Source of the DNA: an uncultured Mogibacterium sp.
GTDB lineage: Bacteria; Bacillota_A; Clostridia; Peptostreptococcales; Anaerovoracaceae
Assembly: GCF_938039775.1 (NCBI RefSeq)
Contig: NZ_CALHTQ010000124.1
Coordinates: forward strand, 1-7,712
Direction: 5' to 3'
Length of the DNA: 7,712 nucleotides
Made by a program: the position numbers and the translations under genes. Shown in pieces: positions 6,197 through 7,712 of the stretch. The notes under the pieces are model-generated. The model had not been told where the DNA came from and did no database searches. It worked only from the letters and a program-made list of their open reading frames with translations. Every line of letters starts with the position of its first letter. Position 1 is the stretch's first letter.

Positions 6197-6215
6197 AAGG
6201 GTTAGTGGAGGAAAG

Positions 6216-7115
6216 ATGGATTTTAAGCAAATTGAAGCTTTTGTAAATGTTGTTAGGTTTAAGAGCTTTAGTCGTGCGGCGGATGCGACATTCTTTACCC
6301 AGCCTACTATCAGTACGCATATCAGCTCGCTGGAGAAGGAACTTAATACTAAGCTACTCGATAGAAAGGGTAGAACTGTTGAGATGACGCCTCACGGTCA
6401 GAAGTTCTATCAGTATGCCGTTGAGATGGTTAATGCTAGAGCTCAGGCTATTGAAGCGCTCGATAATGGAGATGATAATCTTGACGGGGTTTTGGAGCTA
6501 CAGACTTCTACAGTGCCAGGAATTGCTTTCTTGCCTGAGATAATCCGTAAGTTTACAGACGCTCATCCGTTCACGCAGTTCTACATAGAGATGAATGACA
6601 GTAAAGCGACAGTTGAAAGTCTTCTAGAGAGACGTGGTGAAATAGGATTCGTCGGTGAGTATGTTGCTGAGCCAGGTATTGAGGTTCATGAGATTTTTCA
6701 TGACCGTCCAGTGCTAATTGTGCCAGGAACGTATGATACCGATAAGGATTCCATCACCCTCGAAGAGATGTCTAAGCTCCCGCTTATATGGAGGGAGAAT
6801 GGCTCAGCTACTCGTAAGTCGTTTGAAGATACAGTTGCATCGAAGGGCTTCGATAAGAATAACTTTAGAGTTATTTCCAGAACTAATGATCTTAACCTAA
6901 TCATGCGTCTCGTTGCAAATAATGTTGGAGCAGCGATACTTTCCGAAAAGACAGTTAACAAGGTCGTAAGATCGGATGAGTTCAAGGTGCTTAAGATTGA
7001 AGGCTTTGACAAGCTGCGTAGCTTCTATATGATTACGCTCAAGAATGTATTCCTCTCACCAGTTGCAGAGGCATTTAGGAAGTTCGTTCTTGAGAATGCA
7101 GAGCAACATAAGTAA
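6216..7115 (+). CDS. LysR-family transcriptional regulator, probably selenium-metabolism associated
   Basis: This 299-residue LysR-type regulator is complete. The winged helix-turn-helix is at residues 1-60, with SFSRAADATFFTQPTISTHI at 17-36 and SLEKELNTKLLDR at 38-50. A linker helix runs to about 90, and the periplasmic-binding-protein-like effector domain covers about 91-295. STVPG (98-102) and the RENGSATR stretch (193-200) are where LysR proteins often contact ligand. The N-terminus MDFKQIEAFVNVV and the downstream convergent selD resemble the LysR subgroup annotated in Clostridia as selenium metabolism-associated. The assignment rests on remembered similarity plus neighbourhood; the ligand (a selenium or sulfur species) is inferred. 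The start ATG has GGAGG (6207-6211) 4 nt upstream. It has its own promoter at 6118-6146 interrupted by a terminator. LysR proteins usually regulate a neighbouring gene, and selD is the obvious candidate. Confidence 0.88.
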   Translation: MDFKQIEAFVNVVRFKSFSRAADATFFTQPTISTHISSLEKELNTKLLDRKGRTVEMTPHGQKFYQYAVEMVNARAQAIEALDNGDDNLDGVLELQTSTVPGIAFLPEIIRKFTDAHPFTQFYIEMNDSKATVESLLERRGEIGFVGEYVAEPGIEVHEIFHDRPVLIVPGTYDTDKDSITLEEMSKLPLIWRENGSATRKSFEDTVASKGFDKNNFRVISRTNDLNLIMRLVANNVGAAILSEKTVNKVVRSDEFKVLKIEGFDKLRSFYMITLKNVFLSPVAEAFRKFVLENAEQHK

Positions 7116-7157
7116 GATTATCAATTGATATTAGGTAATAGATTTTAATACAAGCGT

Positions 7158-7201
7158 AAAAAAGCAGGAAGACGATACTATTCGCTTCCTGCCTTTATTT
7201 T
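7158..7201. terminator. Bidirectional terminator between the LysR gene and selD
   Basis: GCAGGAAG (7164-7171) and CTTCCTGC (7185-7192) form a perfect 8-bp stem, which can extend through CGA/TCG after one bulged A. On the minus strand the stem is followed by six T residues (complement of 7158-7163), a strong terminator for selD. On the plus strand it is followed by CTTTATTTT, adequate for the LysR transcript. The rest of the 130-bp gap shows only a loose 6-bp inverted repeat. Confidence 0.82.
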
Positions 7202-7245
7202 GCGTTTGCGTCTCGCTTCAGATTTGAGTTGTTTTGCGAGAAGAG

Positions 7246-7712
7246 TTACCTGTTCAGAATCTCGATGTAGTGCGATGTGCGCTTCTTGAATCTTCCGATA
7301 ACTGCGTTTTCGCAGCCTTTCTCACCGAGCTGATACTGAAGTCTCTCAAGCTCTGGCTCCTTGACAGCAAGAAGAAGTCCGCCGGAAGTCTGTGGGTCGT
7401 AAAGCATATCTATCTGCGCCTGCTTTAGACCTACACTGTAGTCGATTACATCCTTTTCAAGGTATGTCATGTTGTTATGGGCACCACCTGGAAGAATTCC
7501 CTGTGACGCGAACTCAAGTGCATGATCCATCAGAGGTACTCTCTCCGTAAAAATCTCAAGTGTCACATCGCCTGACTTAGCCATCTCAGCACCGTGACCG
7601 ATTAATCCGAAGCCGGTGATGTCTGTGCAGCCGTTAACCTTTACACCGGCAGTCGCCTCGAAAGCATATCTGTTGAGCTCTGCCATAGACTTGTTGAGAA
7701 CCTTGCTCTCCG
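7246..7712 (-). CDS. selD: Selenide, water dikinase (selenophosphate synthetase), C-terminal part
   Basis: SelD makes selenophosphate, AMP and phosphate from selenide and ATP; selenophosphate is the selenium donor for selenocysteine and selenouridine in tRNA. About 155 codons are present and the frame is open to the right edge, so the gene's 5' half lies outside. Visible landmarks are VNGCTDITGFGLIGHGAEMA, matching the SelD TD(V/I)TGFGL-GH motif, then LPGGAHNN and the DPQTSGGLLLAV segment of the C-terminal AIRS-type domain. The catalytic Cys (or Sec) and Lys are in the missing N-terminus, so whether this SelD is itself a selenoprotein cannot be told. The ATG at 7686 is internal: the frame continues upstream as ESKVLNKS. 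It is convergent with the LysR gene, with a shared terminator between them. Confidence 0.93.
   Translation of the reverse strand, partial: ESKVLNKSMAELNRYAFEATAGVKVNGCTDITGFGLIGHGAEMAKSGDVTLEIFTERVPLMDHALEFASQGILPGGAHNNMTYLEKDVIDYSVGLKQAQIDMLYDPQTSGGLLLAVKEPELERLQYQLGEKGCENAVIGRFKKRTSHYIEILNR

Noticed and set aside
6698..7012. Antisense and alternate-frame openings within the LysR gene, including 6718-6900 plus
   Set aside because: They overlap the well-supported LysR effector domain and have no independent initiation signals.
7211..7241. Inverted repeat TCTCGC / GCGAGA just after the selD stop, considered as a SECIS-like or terminator element
   Set aside because: It has only 6 bp with a 19-nt loop and no U-tract, lies outside any UGA-containing coding context, and a clear terminator lies just beyond it.
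7684..7686. ATG at 7686 (minus) as the start of a short 146-residue protein
   Set aside because: The frame stays open to the window edge and the sequence is the C-terminal half of SelD; this Met is internal.

Overview
The window looks like chromosomal DNA of a low-to-moderate GC anaerobic Firmicute (Bacillota), probably class Clostridia. The evidence is a short homoserine dehydrogenase next to a stand-alone HTH-ACT (PheB/UPF0735-type) protein, a monofunctional aspartokinase with C-terminal ACT domains, a selenophosphate synthetase beside a LysR regulator, and AGGAG-type ribosome binding sites. A placement near the Eubacterium/Mogibacterium group is only an impression; no marker gene here settles it.

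Layout. Positions 1-424 (+) hold the last 140 codons of an AMP-forming acyl-CoA synthetase. A bidirectional terminator at 494-523 separates it from a minus-strand cluster read in the order hom (4034-2940), lysC (2929-1610), asd (1566-553). These encode homoserine dehydrogenase, aspartokinase and aspartate-semialdehyde dehydrogenase. Divergent from hom, across about 130 bp rich in nested repeats, lie thrC (4166-5638, +) and, 3 bp after its stop, a pheB-like ACT-domain gene (5642-6079). Then come a TTGACA promoter, an intrinsic terminator and a LysR-family regulator gene (6216-7115). Facing the regulator, and running off the right edge, is the C-terminal part of selD (7246-7712, -). A second bidirectional terminator lies between the last two genes.

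Function. LysC phosphorylates aspartate, Asd reduces aspartyl phosphate to the semialdehyde, Hom reduces that to homoserine, and ThrC makes threonine from O-phosphohomoserine. Homoserine kinase (thrB) is not in the window. The hom-lysC-asd and thrC-pheB units diverge from one control region, so they may be co-regulated. The right-hand end belongs to a different theme, selenium metabolism: SelD makes selenophosphate, and the neighbouring LysR protein resembles the selenium-associated LysR subgroup.

No mobile element, CRISPR array, tRNA, rRNA or recognisable riboswitch was seen. The most notable points are regulatory. (1) Hom is too short for a full ACT domain, while an HTH-ACT protein is encoded beside thrC. 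(2) Three overlapping symmetric or direct repeats lie in the hom/thrC divergent region, one filling the spacer of a candidate promoter. (3) A perfect hairpin sits between a strong Shine-Dalgarno sequence and the asd start codon. (4) An intrinsic terminator lies between the lysR promoter and its gene, arranged like an attenuator.
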